Under the pieces are notes generated by a model that was not told where the DNA came from, did no database searches, and saw only the letters and a list, made by a program, of their open reading frames with translations. From Tannerellaceae bacterium (GTDB taxonomy: Bacteria > Bacteroidota > Bacteroidia > Bacteroidales > Tannerellaceae): a DNA stretch of 32,833 nt. Positions 15,698 to 24,902 of this stretch are shown one piece after another (positions within the stretch are counted from its first letter, which is position 1; each line of letters starts with the position of its first letter). A program made the position numbers and the translations under genes. The stretch spans positions 1 to 32,833 of the forward strand of contig JAITVG010000272.1 in NCBI GenBank assembly GCA_031285925.1, given 5' to 3'.

Positions 15698-18600
15698 ATG
15701 AGAAAATTCAAATTAATCAATTTGATCCTCTTGCTGTTTTGCTGCTGCAAACTAATGGCGCAAGACATGACAATGACTAATGTTGTATCCGGGAAGGTCA
15801 CGGATACGGCTTCGGAACCGATTATCGGCGCCAATGTTCTGGTAAAGGGAACGACGAACGGTACGGTAAGTGACTTTGACGGAAACTTTACGCTGAAAGC
15901 CGTCAAAGGGGATGTGATCGTGGTTTCCTACATCGGTTACACCACGCAGGAAATCACAGTGGGCGATGCCGCTACCCTGTCGATCGTATTGCGTGAAGAC
16001 AGCGAAATGCTGGAAGAAGTTATTATCGTCGGTGTTTCCATGAGCAAAAGCGACCTGACCGGCGCCGTAGGCAGCGTCAGCAGCAAGGTGCTTCAGGAAA
16101 GGCCGGTGACGAACATCAACCAGGCACTGCAAGGCCGCGTGGCCGGTGTGAACATCAGTTCGGCCGCTCGCCCCGACCAGTCGGCCAGTATCAAAATCCG
16201 CGGTATCAACACCATCAACGGAGCAACCGATCCTATCTATGTAGTGGACGGTTTGGTTGTGGACAACTACGGCGGCGGCTTCAATGCCGTGAACCTGAAC
16301 GACGTGGCAAGCGTCGAAATCCTGAAGGATGCGTCGGCAACTGCACTCTACGGTTCGCGGGCGTCTAATGGTGTCGTGCTTATCACCACCAAGAAGGGGC
16401 AGAAAGGCGAAGGTAAAGTAAGCTACGACGGCTGGGTAGGTTTCCATACGTATGCCAAGACGCCCGAAAAGATGAACTCGCGCCAGTTGTTTGAACTGCG
16501 CAGGGACGCCGCAATGAACTATTACGATGCTGCCATCGCTCCGCTCGACCCGTCGAACAGCAAGTATATGACGCGGGAAAACTTCCTGAACAACCGCGTA
16601 ATGACGGCCTATAACCCCACAGGTGGCGGCGGATATGTGTTCGGCCAGTACGAGCTGGACGCTTATGCCAATCCCAACTTTCAGGATGTGGACTGGCTCG
16701 GCGAAGTTACCCAAAACGGCATGGAGCATAACCATTCCGTAGGCTTCTCAGGCGGGAACGAGAACGGAGCATATTTCCTTAGCTTCAATTATTCGCAGCA
16801 GGAAGGTATGGTGAAGAAGTTGAGCAACGAAATGATTTCGGGACGTATCAACGCAGACTACAACATCAAGCCATGGTTGAAGGTAGGTACCAACACCACA
16901 TTCAGCAAGACGCAATCGGAAATGTTCGACAACGACGATGTGTTCGACAAGGCACGCGGCGCCAACCCGATGTTGCCCATCAGCGACAGGCTGGTGCTGA
17001 ACTACCGCGATGTGTTCGACAATAACTATTTCAACCCCATCAACACTTTGCGGATCGATAATGATCGTGCGCGCCACCGTATCATATCAACCAACTTCCT
17101 TTCCATTAACCTGATGAAAGGATTGACGTTCCGTACGACCTACTCGCTGAACCATCTCGAAGAGTCGCGTTTCCGCTACACTCCCAACGATATTCAGCAG
17201 GCCGACCGTTATGATCACAACGGCGAGGCCAACCACAACCGCGACCAGCGCACCGTATGGCAATGGGACAACACGTTGGCCTACGACAATACTTTTGGCC
17301 TGCACCGCATCAATGCCATGATCGGTACAAGTGCATCGAAAGTGAGCCGCAACTATACCAGCGCCACCGGACAGAGCTACGACAGCAACGTGTTTGGCTA
17401 TCACCACTTGGGCGCATCCAACTTCATACAAAGCCGCAGCATCGGTTCTGATTTCTCGGGATCGTCGCTGATGTCGTATCTGCTGCGCGCCAACTACGTC
17501 TATGCCGGCAAATATTCGGCTACGGCAACAGCCCGCTACGACGGCTCGTCCAAATTCGCCAAAGGCAACCGCTGGGGGCTTTTCCCCTCATTCGCATTGG
17601 CATGGAACATGGCCGAAGAAGATTTTATGAAGGAACAGAACATATTCGATCAGTTGAAGGTGCGCCTCGGCTTCGGTATGGTAGGTAATCAGGAAATCTC
17701 AGACTATGCCTACATGACACTCTACTCGGCCAACGTTACGCAGGGCAGTACGACCTACACCGCCGATTCCAGAAGAGGCAATCCCGACATTGCATGGGAA
17801 TCGCAGCGGCAGTGGAACCTGGGTGTGGATATGGGCTTTATGAACAACCGCCTGCGGGCTTCGGTAGACCTCTTCCACATCACCAACGACAACTTGCTGC
17901 TGACCCGCGACCTCAACAGCTCATCGGGTTTCCGCACGATGGTTGAAAATATCGGAGCTATCGAAAACAAAGGGTTGGAGCTTACGCTCGACTTCCGCGC
18001 CATAGAAGCGAAAGACTTTGAATGGAACATCTCGGCAAACATCTCGGCCGACAGGAACAAGGTTACGAAGCTGTATGGCGAGAACGAACAGATATTGAAC
18101 TACGACGGCGACCAGAACCTGCAAAAGACAGGTAACCTGTTTATCGGACAGCCGCGCAATACAATATATATATGGCGAACAGGCGGCATCGCACAGGTTG
18201 TGAACGCAGGATACAGCGACATGAACTGGGCAGGACGCAACGTTAATCCCGGCGACCTCTATCCGCTCGACCTGTCAGGCCCCGAAGGAACCCCCGACAA
18301 CCGCATGGACGACTACGACCGCGTGGTGATTGGTTCCAGCGACCCCAAATTCTACGGTGGTTTCTCTACCGACGTCAATTGGAAAGGCCTTTCGCTCGGC
18401 GTGGTGTTCAACTATTCCGTCGGCGCCCAAAAATTGAGTTCGCTCTACGAAAGCATGATACAGAGCAACGGAGTGGGGCTTGCCTCGGCAGACCTTACCG
18501 ACCGCTGGACAACGGAAAACACCGATGCCAAGTTCCCGCGCCCGATACTCGGCGACCCGAGCGGAAGCGCTTACAACACCTTCTCGGCAAGTAACATGGA

Positions 18601-18823
18601 TCATTCCGTGCAGGATGCTTCTTTCCTCCGCCTGTCTACGGCAACGTTGGCCTACAACTTCCCGAAGACGATCGCCAACAGCCTCAAGCTGGATGCACTG
18701 CGCCTGTATGCCACCGGCACCAACCTCTTCTGCCTGACACCCTACAAGGGATATGATCCGGAATACGGCGACTGGTATCCACCTACGCGCATGTTCGTAC
18801 TCGGCGTAAATCTTTCGTTCTAA
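15698..18823 (+). CDS. SusC-like TonB-dependent outer-membrane transporter
   Basis: This 1041-aa SusC/RagA-family protein imports oligosaccharides across the outer membrane, using energy passed on by TonB-ExbB-ExbD. A signal peptide ends near residue 22 (KLMAQ). A carboxypeptidase-D regulatory-like domain follows (about 29-98, SGKVTDTASEPIIGANVLVKG), then a TonB-box-like stretch (EEVIIVGV, about 106-113). The plug carries the family signatures LQGRVAGVNI, IRGINTING and LYGSRASNGVVLITTKKG. The rest is a 22-strand barrel ending in the aromatic terminus LGVNLSF. SusD starts 34 bases downstream, and the pair should form a lidded importer. There is no N-terminal sigma-factor-interaction extension, so an ECF sigma/anti-sigma relay is not suggested. 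Confidence 0.96.
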   Translation: MRKFKLINLILLLFCCCKLMAQDMTMTNVVSGKVTDTASEPIIGANVLVKGTTNGTVSDFDGNFTLKAVKGDVIVVSYIGYTTQEITVGDAATLSIVLREDSEMLEEVIIVGVSMSKSDLTGAVGSVSSKVLQERPVTNINQALQGRVAGVNISSAARPDQSASIKIRGINTINGATDPIYVVDGLVVDNYGGGFNAVNLNDVASVEILKDASATALYGSRASNGVVLITTKKGQKGEGKVSYDGWVGFHTYAKTPEKMNSRQLFELRRDAAMNYYDAAIAPLDPSNSKYMTRENFLNNRVMTAYNPTGGGGYVFGQYELDAYANPNFQDVDWLGEVTQNGMEHNHSVGFSGGNENGAYFLSFNYSQQEGMVKKLSNEMISGRINADYNIKPWLKVGTNTTFSKTQSEMFDNDDVFDKARGANPMLPISDRLVLNYRDVFDNNYFNPINTLRIDNDRARHRIISTNFLSINLMKGLTFRTTYSLNHLEESRFRYTPNDIQQADRYDHNGEANHNRDQRTVWQWDNTLAYDNTFGLHRINAMIGTSASKVSRNYTSATGQSYDSNVFGYHHLGASNFIQSRSIGSDFSGSSLMSYLLRANYVYAGKYSATATARYDGSSKFAKGNRWGLFPSFALAWNMAEEDFMKEQNIFDQLKVRLGFGMVGNQEISDYAYMTLYSANVTQGSTTYTADSRRGNPDIAWESQRQWNLGVDMGFMNNRLRASVDLFHITNDNLLLTRDLNSSSGFRTMVENIGAIENKGLELTLDFRAIEAKDFEWNISANISADRNKVTKLYGENEQILNYDGDQNLQKTGNLFIGQPRNTIYIWRTGGIAQVVNAGYSDMNWAGRNVNPGDLYPLDLSGPEGTPDNRMDDYDRVVIGSSDPKFYGGFSTDVNWKGLSLGVVFNYSVGAQKLSSLYESMIQSNGVGLASADLTDRWTTENTDAKFPRPILGDPSGSAYNTFSASNMDHSVQDASFLRLSTATLAYNFPKTIANSLKLDALRLYATGTNLFCLTPYKGYDPEYGDWYPPTRMFVLGVNLSF

Positions 18824-18857
18824 CATGTCCTATTCATCAATTAATATAGATAAACAC

Positions 18858-20537
18858 ATGAAAACTATCAAATATATATTGGCAGTAACATGCTGCTACC
18901 TGTTGGTGGCGAGCACCACCTCGTGTTCCGACTTTCTGGACGAAATGCCCACCAGCAAGATGACTTCCGAGCAGATCAACACCGATCTATCGCTGCTTGA
19001 ACCTGCCGTAGACGGCCTCTATACCTCGTGGCGGGGATCAAAGACCAGCCGCCCCGGTTTTGTACTCAACATGTGCGGGATCGACGAAACCAAGCAGGGC
19101 ATGGTGCAAATGACCAACGCCAGCCAGGCCGGTCTGGACAAATACGACGGAGCGCTCAACGGCACATCGCCGCAGGTCAGCGAATCCTGGTATTCACGCT
19201 GGCCGGTGATCAACAGTGCGGCACGCTCCATTCGCGGGCTGGAGATGCTGGCCGAACAGGAAACCGATGAGGCGCAACTGAAAAAGCTCAACCTGCTCCG
19301 CGCACATGCCTGCTTCGTACGCGCCGTGATGTCGTTTGAAACAACGATGCTCTGGGGCGAAGTTCCGGTGATCGAAATCGAAGACTTCAACGCCAGGATC
19401 AACATGGCCAGGCAGCCACTCGACGTGGTATGGAAACAAATCTTCGACGACCTCACCTTTGCTGCCGCCAATCTGGAAGACGGACGGCAAACAGACGACC
19501 GCGCCCGCAAAGGGGCTGCCATCGCCATGCTGGGGAAAATCCACATGTATGCGCCCGTCGAAAGCGGATACCGCGATTTCGCCAAGGCGATCACCTACTT
19601 CGACCAGATCAAAAGCACTTACTCGCTGCACGGCAACTTCGCACAGTTGTTCGATGAGTTCGGCTGGCTCGACTTCAACTCGGATGAATCCATCTTCGAG
19701 ATCGACTACGATCCCAACAATGCACGCCGGAGCGGTTGGATGTGGGACTTCGGTTCACGCACGCTTGCCGATCGTCGTGGCGGAATAGGTACTGATCCCG
19801 ACGGTAACAGAAATCCGGGCTGGGGTGGCGGCGAAGGCTGCTACATGGGCGGCTACGAAGTGGTAGTACCCACCGAATACGCGCATAAGATGAAAGACGC
19901 CGGCGGTGTGTGGGAAGAAGGCGACCTGCGCAGGGCTGCCAGCATCCGCGAAGACTACACGTATTACACCGACGTCAATGACCTCACCAAGTTTATCCCC
20001 GCTCCTACCTCACCGGCATGGATGGCCGACGAACTCGAACCACACGTAAAGAAGTGGGAAGACCGCCGCATCGACCAGTTTGCTCCGAACGATCTGGCTG
20101 TTGAAGCCACCAACGGAAGGAGCATGTACCGTAGCGGCAAGAATTACATGTACCTGCGCTACGGCGACATCCTGCTGTGCTATGCCGAATGTCTGAACGA
20201 AACCGGCAAATCCGCCGAAGCGATGGCTATGGTCAATCAGGTACGCGCCCGCGCATGGGGCGGAACACTTCCGGCAGATAAACAATGGAGCGGCCTGTCG
20301 CAGGAACAGTTCCGCGTACAGATCATGGACGAGCGTATCCGCGAACTCTGCTTTGAGAACTGGCGCCGCATGGATCTTATCCGCACCGGCATGTATGTGC
20401 AGTTAGTGAAGGAACGCAACCCGTGGACAAAAGAAAGCGGCCTTATCAAGGAGCACCACGTGCGCTGGCCGATACCCGAAGACGAGATCAAGAACAATCC
20501 GGACATGGAAATGACCGATCAGAACCCGGGGTATTAA
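18858..20537 (+). CDS. SusD-like glycan-binding lipoprotein
   Basis: This SusD/RagB-family surface lipoprotein forms the lid of the adjacent SusC and binds the incoming glycan. I start it at ATG 18858 (559 aa), the second Met of the track ORF. That gives a normal lipoprotein signal, MKTIKYILAVTCC..., with lipobox STTSC and lipidated Cys23; the first Met would add 11 polar residues. Typical features are SDFLDEMPTSK after the Cys, helical TPR-like segments (e.g. KLNLLRAHACFVRAVMSF), YGDILLCYAECLNETG, and the family ending RWPIPEDEIKNNPDM...QNPGY. The binding-site residues cannot be named from sequence alone. It lies 34 bases after susC and 11 bases before the GH97 gene. Confidence 0.95.
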   Translation: MKTIKYILAVTCCYLLVASTTSCSDFLDEMPTSKMTSEQINTDLSLLEPAVDGLYTSWRGSKTSRPGFVLNMCGIDETKQGMVQMTNASQAGLDKYDGALNGTSPQVSESWYSRWPVINSAARSIRGLEMLAEQETDEAQLKKLNLLRAHACFVRAVMSFETTMLWGEVPVIEIEDFNARINMARQPLDVVWKQIFDDLTFAAANLEDGRQTDDRARKGAAIAMLGKIHMYAPVESGYRDFAKAITYFDQIKSTYSLHGNFAQLFDEFGWLDFNSDESIFEIDYDPNNARRSGWMWDFGSRTLADRRGGIGTDPDGNRNPGWGGGEGCYMGGYEVVVPTEYAHKMKDAGGVWEEGDLRRAASIREDYTYYTDVNDLTKFIPAPTSPAWMADELEPHVKKWEDRRIDQFAPNDLAVEATNGRSMYRSGKNYMYLRYGDILLCYAECLNETGKSAEAMAMVNQVRARAWGGTLPADKQWSGLSQEQFRVQIMDERIRELCFENWRRMDLIRTGMYVQLVKERNPWTKESGLIKEHHVRWPIPEDEIKNNPDMEMTDQNPGY

Positions 20538-20548
20538 TAGAAACAAAC

Positions 20549-22558
20549 ATGAAAGCAAAATCAATCAACCTGAGAAGGATCGTTGCCCTGTCGGCAATGA
20601 TCCTGTTCGGCTTCGGCGCACGTGCACAGGAAAAGGAAGCCACATTGAAGTCGCCCGACGGCAATCTGGAAATCACATTCCGCACGGAAATCGTCAAGCC
20701 AAGAGGCAACGCCTCGGAAACATCGACACTGAAATATGAAGTCAAGTTCGGCGGCAAGCCCCTCATCGCACCCTCGGCTATGGGGCTGGAACTGGAAGGA
20801 AATCGCGTGCTGGGCGCGGATGTGCGCATCGCCGACAATATCGTGGCCACGGAAGGCGAAGATAACTACCGCCTCATCACCGGGCGCACCGGCGCAGTGA
20901 ATGAAAAATACAAGGCCGTAAAGATCGAAATAACCGACCGCCGCGACAACGGGCGCAAGATGTTTATCGAAGCCCGCGCCTACAACGATGCAGTGGCTTT
21001 CCGCTACCTCGTTCCCGAGCAGCGGGGCATGACAGAGTTTCGCCTGAAGAGCGAAAAGACCGAGTTTCGCCTGCCCATGGATGCCACCGTCTGGGCGCAG
21101 ACGTTGCCCAACTACCGGTCGGGCTACGAGAGCGAGTTCCACCAAATGCCCGTTTCCGCACTCGGCAATCAAGGCGGCGTAGGCAGTCATCACCTCGTGG
21201 GGCTGCCCCTGTTGATGGAGATGCCCGGCACCGGCTGGCTGGCTATCTCCGAAGCCGATATTGAAGGCAACCCCTCCATGTATCTGATGAATCCCGGCGC
21301 GGGATGGACAGGCTACCGTTTCGATGCCATGCTGGCTCCCGGCCGCACCGAACCCGAACTGACAACCGTTGCACCGCTTCCGCACAAAACGGCATGGCGC
21401 GTAATCATGGCGGCAAACAATCCCGGCCATTTCTCACAGGCCAACACGCTCACGAACCTGAACCCCGAATGCAGAATCGACGACACGTCGTGGATCAAAG
21501 CAGGCAAGTCGGCGTGGGACTGGTGGAACGGAAGCCTCAACAAGGAAGGCGAGAAAGCGTATACTACCGAAACGATGAAATACTACGTGGATTTCGCCGC
21601 CGAATCAGGCCTCGAATACATGACCATCGACGCAGGATGGAATACGGGCGACATCACCGAATGCCGCGAGCATCTCAACGTGCCCGAAGTGGTGGCCTAC
21701 GCCAAAACAAAGGGCGTAAAGGTGTTCATCTGGCTATATTCCACACACGTGTGGAACCAGATGGCCGAAGCCTTCCCGCTGTACGAAAAGTGGGGCGTGG
21801 CCGGTATGAAGATCGACTTCGTTGAACGCGACGATCAGGCGGCCATCGACTGGTATTATCGCGTAGCCGAACTTGCTGCTAAACACAAGCTGATGGTCGA
21901 TTTCCACGGATGCACCAAACCGTGGGGACTGCAACGCACCTGGCCGAACGTGGTAGGATTTGAAGGCATCATCGGCATGGAGCAGTCGAAAGCCGGACGG
22001 CGCGACAGCCCCTACAATCGCTTGGTGATACCCTTCACCCGCATGATCGGCGGCCTGGCCGACTATACGCCGGGCGGATTCGAGAACGTGACCGAAGAGG
22101 AATTTGTCGCCCGCATGGAAAGCCCGATGGTACGCGGCACACGGGCACATCATCTGGCCATATACGTGGTGTACGAATCACCCTTCCAGATGGTTTCGGA
22201 CTGGCCGGAAACCTACCGCAAGGAGGCCGCCTCGTTTGCCTTCATAAAGAAAGTACCCGCCTCGTGGGACATCACCAAAGTGCTCAACGGCTACCCCGGT
22301 AAATACATCACCATCGCCCGCAAGAGCGGCAACGACTGGTATCTGGGCGCCATGACCGACGATGCGCGCAGCTACGAAATAACGCTCGACTTCCTCGAAC
22401 CCGGCAATTACTCGGCCGAAATCTATGCCGATGCCCCCGATTCGGGAACGTCGCCGAAGAAGATCAATATAAAAACCGTAAAAGTAAAGAATGGGAGTAA
22501 GTTCAAAATTGATATGGCGAAAGCCGGCGGCGTAGCCGTCCATTTCAAGCGCATGTAG
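20549..22558 (+). CDS. GH97 glycoside hydrolase, probable retaining alpha-galactosidase
   Basis: This GH97 enzyme is 669 aa from ATG 20549, which opens a signal peptide ending GARAQ. The track ORF starts inside susD and is too long. The N-terminal beta-sandwich (about 25-300, SPDGNLEITF) is followed by the barrel: SAWDWWNG, MTIDAGWN, GVAGMKIDFVERDDQ, VDFHGCTKPWG and GMEQSK. GH97 includes inverting alpha-glucosidases (SusB type, with glutamate bases) and retaining alpha-galactosidases whose nucleophile is an Asp in the KxDF strand. Here Asp423 sits in that strand and Glu478 (GMEQ) lies 55 residues later as candidate acid/base. This favours retaining alpha-galactosidase. A conserved C-terminal beta domain closes the protein. 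It is the last PUL gene, 11 bases after susD, and a strong terminator follows. Confidence 0.92.
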   Translation: MKAKSINLRRIVALSAMILFGFGARAQEKEATLKSPDGNLEITFRTEIVKPRGNASETSTLKYEVKFGGKPLIAPSAMGLELEGNRVLGADVRIADNIVATEGEDNYRLITGRTGAVNEKYKAVKIEITDRRDNGRKMFIEARAYNDAVAFRYLVPEQRGMTEFRLKSEKTEFRLPMDATVWAQTLPNYRSGYESEFHQMPVSALGNQGGVGSHHLVGLPLLMEMPGTGWLAISEADIEGNPSMYLMNPGAGWTGYRFDAMLAPGRTEPELTTVAPLPHKTAWRVIMAANNPGHFSQANTLTNLNPECRIDDTSWIKAGKSAWDWWNGSLNKEGEKAYTTETMKYYVDFAAESGLEYMTIDAGWNTGDITECREHLNVPEVVAYAKTKGVKVFIWLYSTHVWNQMAEAFPLYEKWGVAGMKIDFVERDDQAAIDWYYRVAELAAKHKLMVDFHGCTKPWGLQRTWPNVVGFEGIIGMEQSKAGRRDSPYNRLVIPFTRMIGGLADYTPGGFENVTEEEFVARMESPMVRGTRAHHLAIYVVYESPFQMVSDWPETYRKEAASFAFIKKVPASWDITKVLNGYPGKYITIARKSGNDWYLGAMTDDARSYEITLDFLEPGNYSAEIYADAPDSGTSPKKINIKTVKVKNGSKFKIDMAKAGGVAVHFKRM

Positions 22559-22616
22559 ACGTAGTAGCTTGAGATTATTCGCTGAAACTATACATTAGAA
22601 AAAGTTAGCACCCTCC

Positions 22617-22655
22617 CCTGTGCCGGATATCCCTTATCCGGCACAGGTTTTTTTT
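22617..22655 (+). terminator. Rho-independent terminator after the PUL
   Basis: A perfect 13-bp stem (CCTGTGCCGGATA, 22617-22629, with 22635-22647) closes a 5-base loop and is followed directly by eight T residues. It ends the PUL transcript and separates it from the hexokinase gene. Confidence 0.93.
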
Positions 22656-22755
22656 ATTCCTGCCTTGTTTTCTATTGCACAATTAAAAAATACTTTAGAT
22701 ATTTGGCGCTTCAACAGAATTGTTGGATTTATCTAATATTTTAAAACACATATTT

Positions 22756-23967
22756 ATGAAGAAAAATGTATTTGAGTTGAGCACACAGCAATTGAAAGAG
22801 ATTGCCGAAGCGTTGCAAAGAGAAGTGGAAAAAGGCTTGGAACGGCCGAACTGCCAGATCAAGTGTTTGCCTACCTACATCTCTCCCAAAGCACCGCAAG
22901 AAAAGGACAAGGCCGTGGTGCTCGACCTTGGGGGGACGAATTACCGGGTAGCCACTGTTGATTTCTCCGAAAAGAAAGCGGCTATACATCCGCAAAACGG
23001 ATGGAAAAAAGATCTTTCCGTGATGAAAACCGAAGGTTTTACGCAGGACGACCTGTTTAAGGAGCTTGCCGACCCGATTTTGGAGATCAAGCGGGAGGAC
23101 GAAATGCCGATCGGCTATTGTTTCTCCTACGCGGCCGAGTCGATGACGGATGGCGACGGTGTTTTGCTGCACTGGACGAAAGGGGTGAACATAAATGAAA
23201 TGATCGGCAAACCCGTCGGCAAGCCCCTGTTGGAGTATTTGAACGAAAAAAGCCCCAAGGTGCCTTTCACGGGGATAAAAGTGATCAACGACACGGTTGC
23301 CAGCCTGTTTGCCGGCTACGAAGGCGAGAAGTTCGATGCATACATCGGGCTGATCGTAGGTACGGGAACGAATATGGCCACGTTCATTCATTCCGAAAAG
23401 ATCGGCAAACTGAACGAGGCCGACAAGAACTTCGGTGCGATGCCGATCAACCTGGAATCGGGAAACTTCTGCCCTCCCCACCTCACATCCATAGACAATA
23501 CGGTAGACGCGCTGTCGGACAGCAGGGGCAAACAGCGGTTTGAAAAAGCCATCTCCGGCATGTATTTGGGAGAAATCCTCAAAGCCGTGTTCCCACTGGA
23601 AGAGTTTGAAAAGAAATTTGACGCCGAGCGGCTGACCAGCATGATCAGTTATCCGGATATATATAAGGAAGACCATGTACAGGTGGCGAACCAAATCTAT
23701 GTCCGTTCGGCCAAATTGGTAGCCGCTTCGCTGGCAGGACTGGTCAAAGTGTTGATCGCGCATAATCCGAAAGTAAAGAAAGTATGCCTCACGGCCGAAG
23801 GAAGCCTCTTCTGGAGCAGCGTGCGATTCGGAAGAAACTACAAGGACATGTGCATGGAAGAACTTCAGAACCTGCTGAATGAATTCGGCTATCCCGACGT
23901 TCGCGTATACGTTGAACCGGTTGAAAATGCCAACCTGATCGGAACGGCGATAGCGGCCATCAGCTAA
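22756..23967 (+). CDS. Hexokinase (hexokinase I/II family)
   Basis: This 403-aa cytosolic enzyme phosphorylates hexoses, most likely glucose and possibly other hexoses, with ATP at the entry to glycolysis. It belongs to the eukaryote-like hexokinase family found in Bacteroidota, not to the small bacterial glucokinases. Motifs are the phosphate loop LDLGGTNYRVATVDF (about 55-69), the sugar/catalytic segments TKGVNI and KVINDTVASL with the catalytic Asp, GTGTNMATF, INLESGNF, and the C-terminal adenosine motif CLTAEGSLFW. I take ATG 22756 as the start: the track Met at 22720 would add 12 residues from an AT-rich leader. It has its own transcript, since a terminator precedes it, but its place after an alpha-galactoside PUL fits use of sugars released there. 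A long antisense ORF across it is a shadow. Confidence 0.93.
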   Translation: MKKNVFELSTQQLKEIAEALQREVEKGLERPNCQIKCLPTYISPKAPQEKDKAVVLDLGGTNYRVATVDFSEKKAAIHPQNGWKKDLSVMKTEGFTQDDLFKELADPILEIKREDEMPIGYCFSYAAESMTDGDGVLLHWTKGVNINEMIGKPVGKPLLEYLNEKSPKVPFTGIKVINDTVASLFAGYEGEKFDAYIGLIVGTGTNMATFIHSEKIGKLNEADKNFGAMPINLESGNFCPPHLTSIDNTVDALSDSRGKQRFEKAISGMYLGEILKAVFPLEEFEKKFDAERLTSMISYPDIYKEDHVQVANQIYVRSAKLVAASLAGLVKVLIAHNPKVKKVCLTAEGSLFWSSVRFGRNYKDMCMEELQNLLNEFGYPDVRVYVEPVENANLIGTAIAAIS

Positions 23968-24027
23968 ACATCGAAACAGCAGCCTGCACAAGGTAATGGT
24001 GTGAAAAAAGTAAATAATTTTCAAATA

Positions 24028-24059
24028 TTTTGCGTGTGTTCAAAATGTTCGTATATTTG
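24028..24059 (+). promoter_or_regulatory. Promoter of the exbB operon (full consensus)
   Basis: TTTTG (24028-24032), a 19-base spacer and TATATTTG (24052-24059) match the Bacteroidota housekeeping sigma consensus TTTG-N19-TAnnTTTG exactly. The predicted leader to the ATG at 24162 is about 95 bases and very AT-rich, as in highly translated Bacteroidota genes. Confidence 0.85.
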
Positions 24060-24161
24060 AACCCGAAAAATAGCATCAAAAGCGACATGCAGGATGTGAA
24101 CAACAAATCAACAATAACAAACAAATAAATAAAAGTATTAATCTTAAAAATTAAACACACA

Positions 24162-24893
24162 ATGAAAAAGTTATTTACAAGAGCATTCTTGGGTTTGTGC
24201 GCCCTTGGAACTTCTACAACTGTAGCCTTCGCGCAGGAAGCTGTAATCGAAGCCGGTTTTCATCAGGAATTAAAAAGATACTTCATCGAAGGTAGTGCAA
24301 ACTTCATGAGTTTGGTTGCTATCGCTTTGGTTCTTGGTTTGGCTTTCTGTCTGGAAAGAATCATTTATCTTAACTTGGCGGATGTTGATCCTACCAAATT
24401 ATTAAATGGTATAGAAGACGCGTTGGAAAAAGGGGATGTAGAAGGAGCTAAAGCTATCGCTCGCGATACAAGAGGCCCGATCGCTTCTATCGCATACCAG
24501 GGTTTGATGAGACTTGACCAGGGCGTAGACATCGTGGAAAAATCAATTGTTTCCTATGGTGGCGTACAAAGTGGTTTGCTTGAAAAGAACTTATCATGGG
24601 TAACTCTGTTTATCGCAATGGCCCCGTCGTTGGGATTCCTTGGAACTGTAGTAGGGATGGTAATGGCATTCGACAAAATCGAACAGGTAGGTGATATTAG
24701 CCCGACGGTTGTTGCCGGTGGTATGAAAGTAGCCTTGATTACAACGATCTTCGGTCTTGTTGTTGCGTTGATCCTGCAAGTATTTTACAACTATCTGCTG
24801 AGTAAGCTGGAAGGCATCCTGAACAAAATGGAAGATGCATCTATTACTTTGGTGGATACCGCTATAAAATACTATGTAAAATTCAAAAAATAA
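24162..24893 (+). CDS. exbB: ExbB/TolQ-family proton channel subunit
   Basis: This 243-aa member of the MotA/TolQ/ExbB family forms the inner-membrane proton channel that powers TonB. An N-terminal hydrophobic segment ending in AFAQ looks like a signal peptide or extra membrane helix, as in many Bacteroidales ExbB proteins. A membrane helix at about 46-65 (MSLVAIALVLGLAFCLERII), a cytosolic loop, and the conserved pair of helices follow: MAPSLGFLGTVVGMVMAFDKI (about 150-170) and VVAGGMKVALITTIFGLVVALIL (about 184-206). It is the first gene of a four-gene operon. No tonB lies in the window. TolQ is the alternative, but the two downstream ExbD genes and the species group favour ExbB. Confidence 0.9.
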   Translation: MKKLFTRAFLGLCALGTSTTVAFAQEAVIEAGFHQELKRYFIEGSANFMSLVAIALVLGLAFCLERIIYLNLADVDPTKLLNGIEDALEKGDVEGAKAIARDTRGPIASIAYQGLMRLDQGVDIVEKSIVSYGGVQSGLLEKNLSWVTLFIAMAPSLGFLGTVVGMVMAFDKIEQVGDISPTVVAGGMKVALITTIFGLVVALILQVFYNYLLSKLEGILNKMEDASITLVDTAIKYYVKFKK

Positions 24894-24902
24894 CTCCCGA
24901 TT

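Noticed and set aside
22741-24024. 427-aa antisense ORF across the hexokinase gene
   Set aside because: The plus strand carries an unmistakable hexokinase; the antisense frame shows no family motifs and is a shadow of its codon use.
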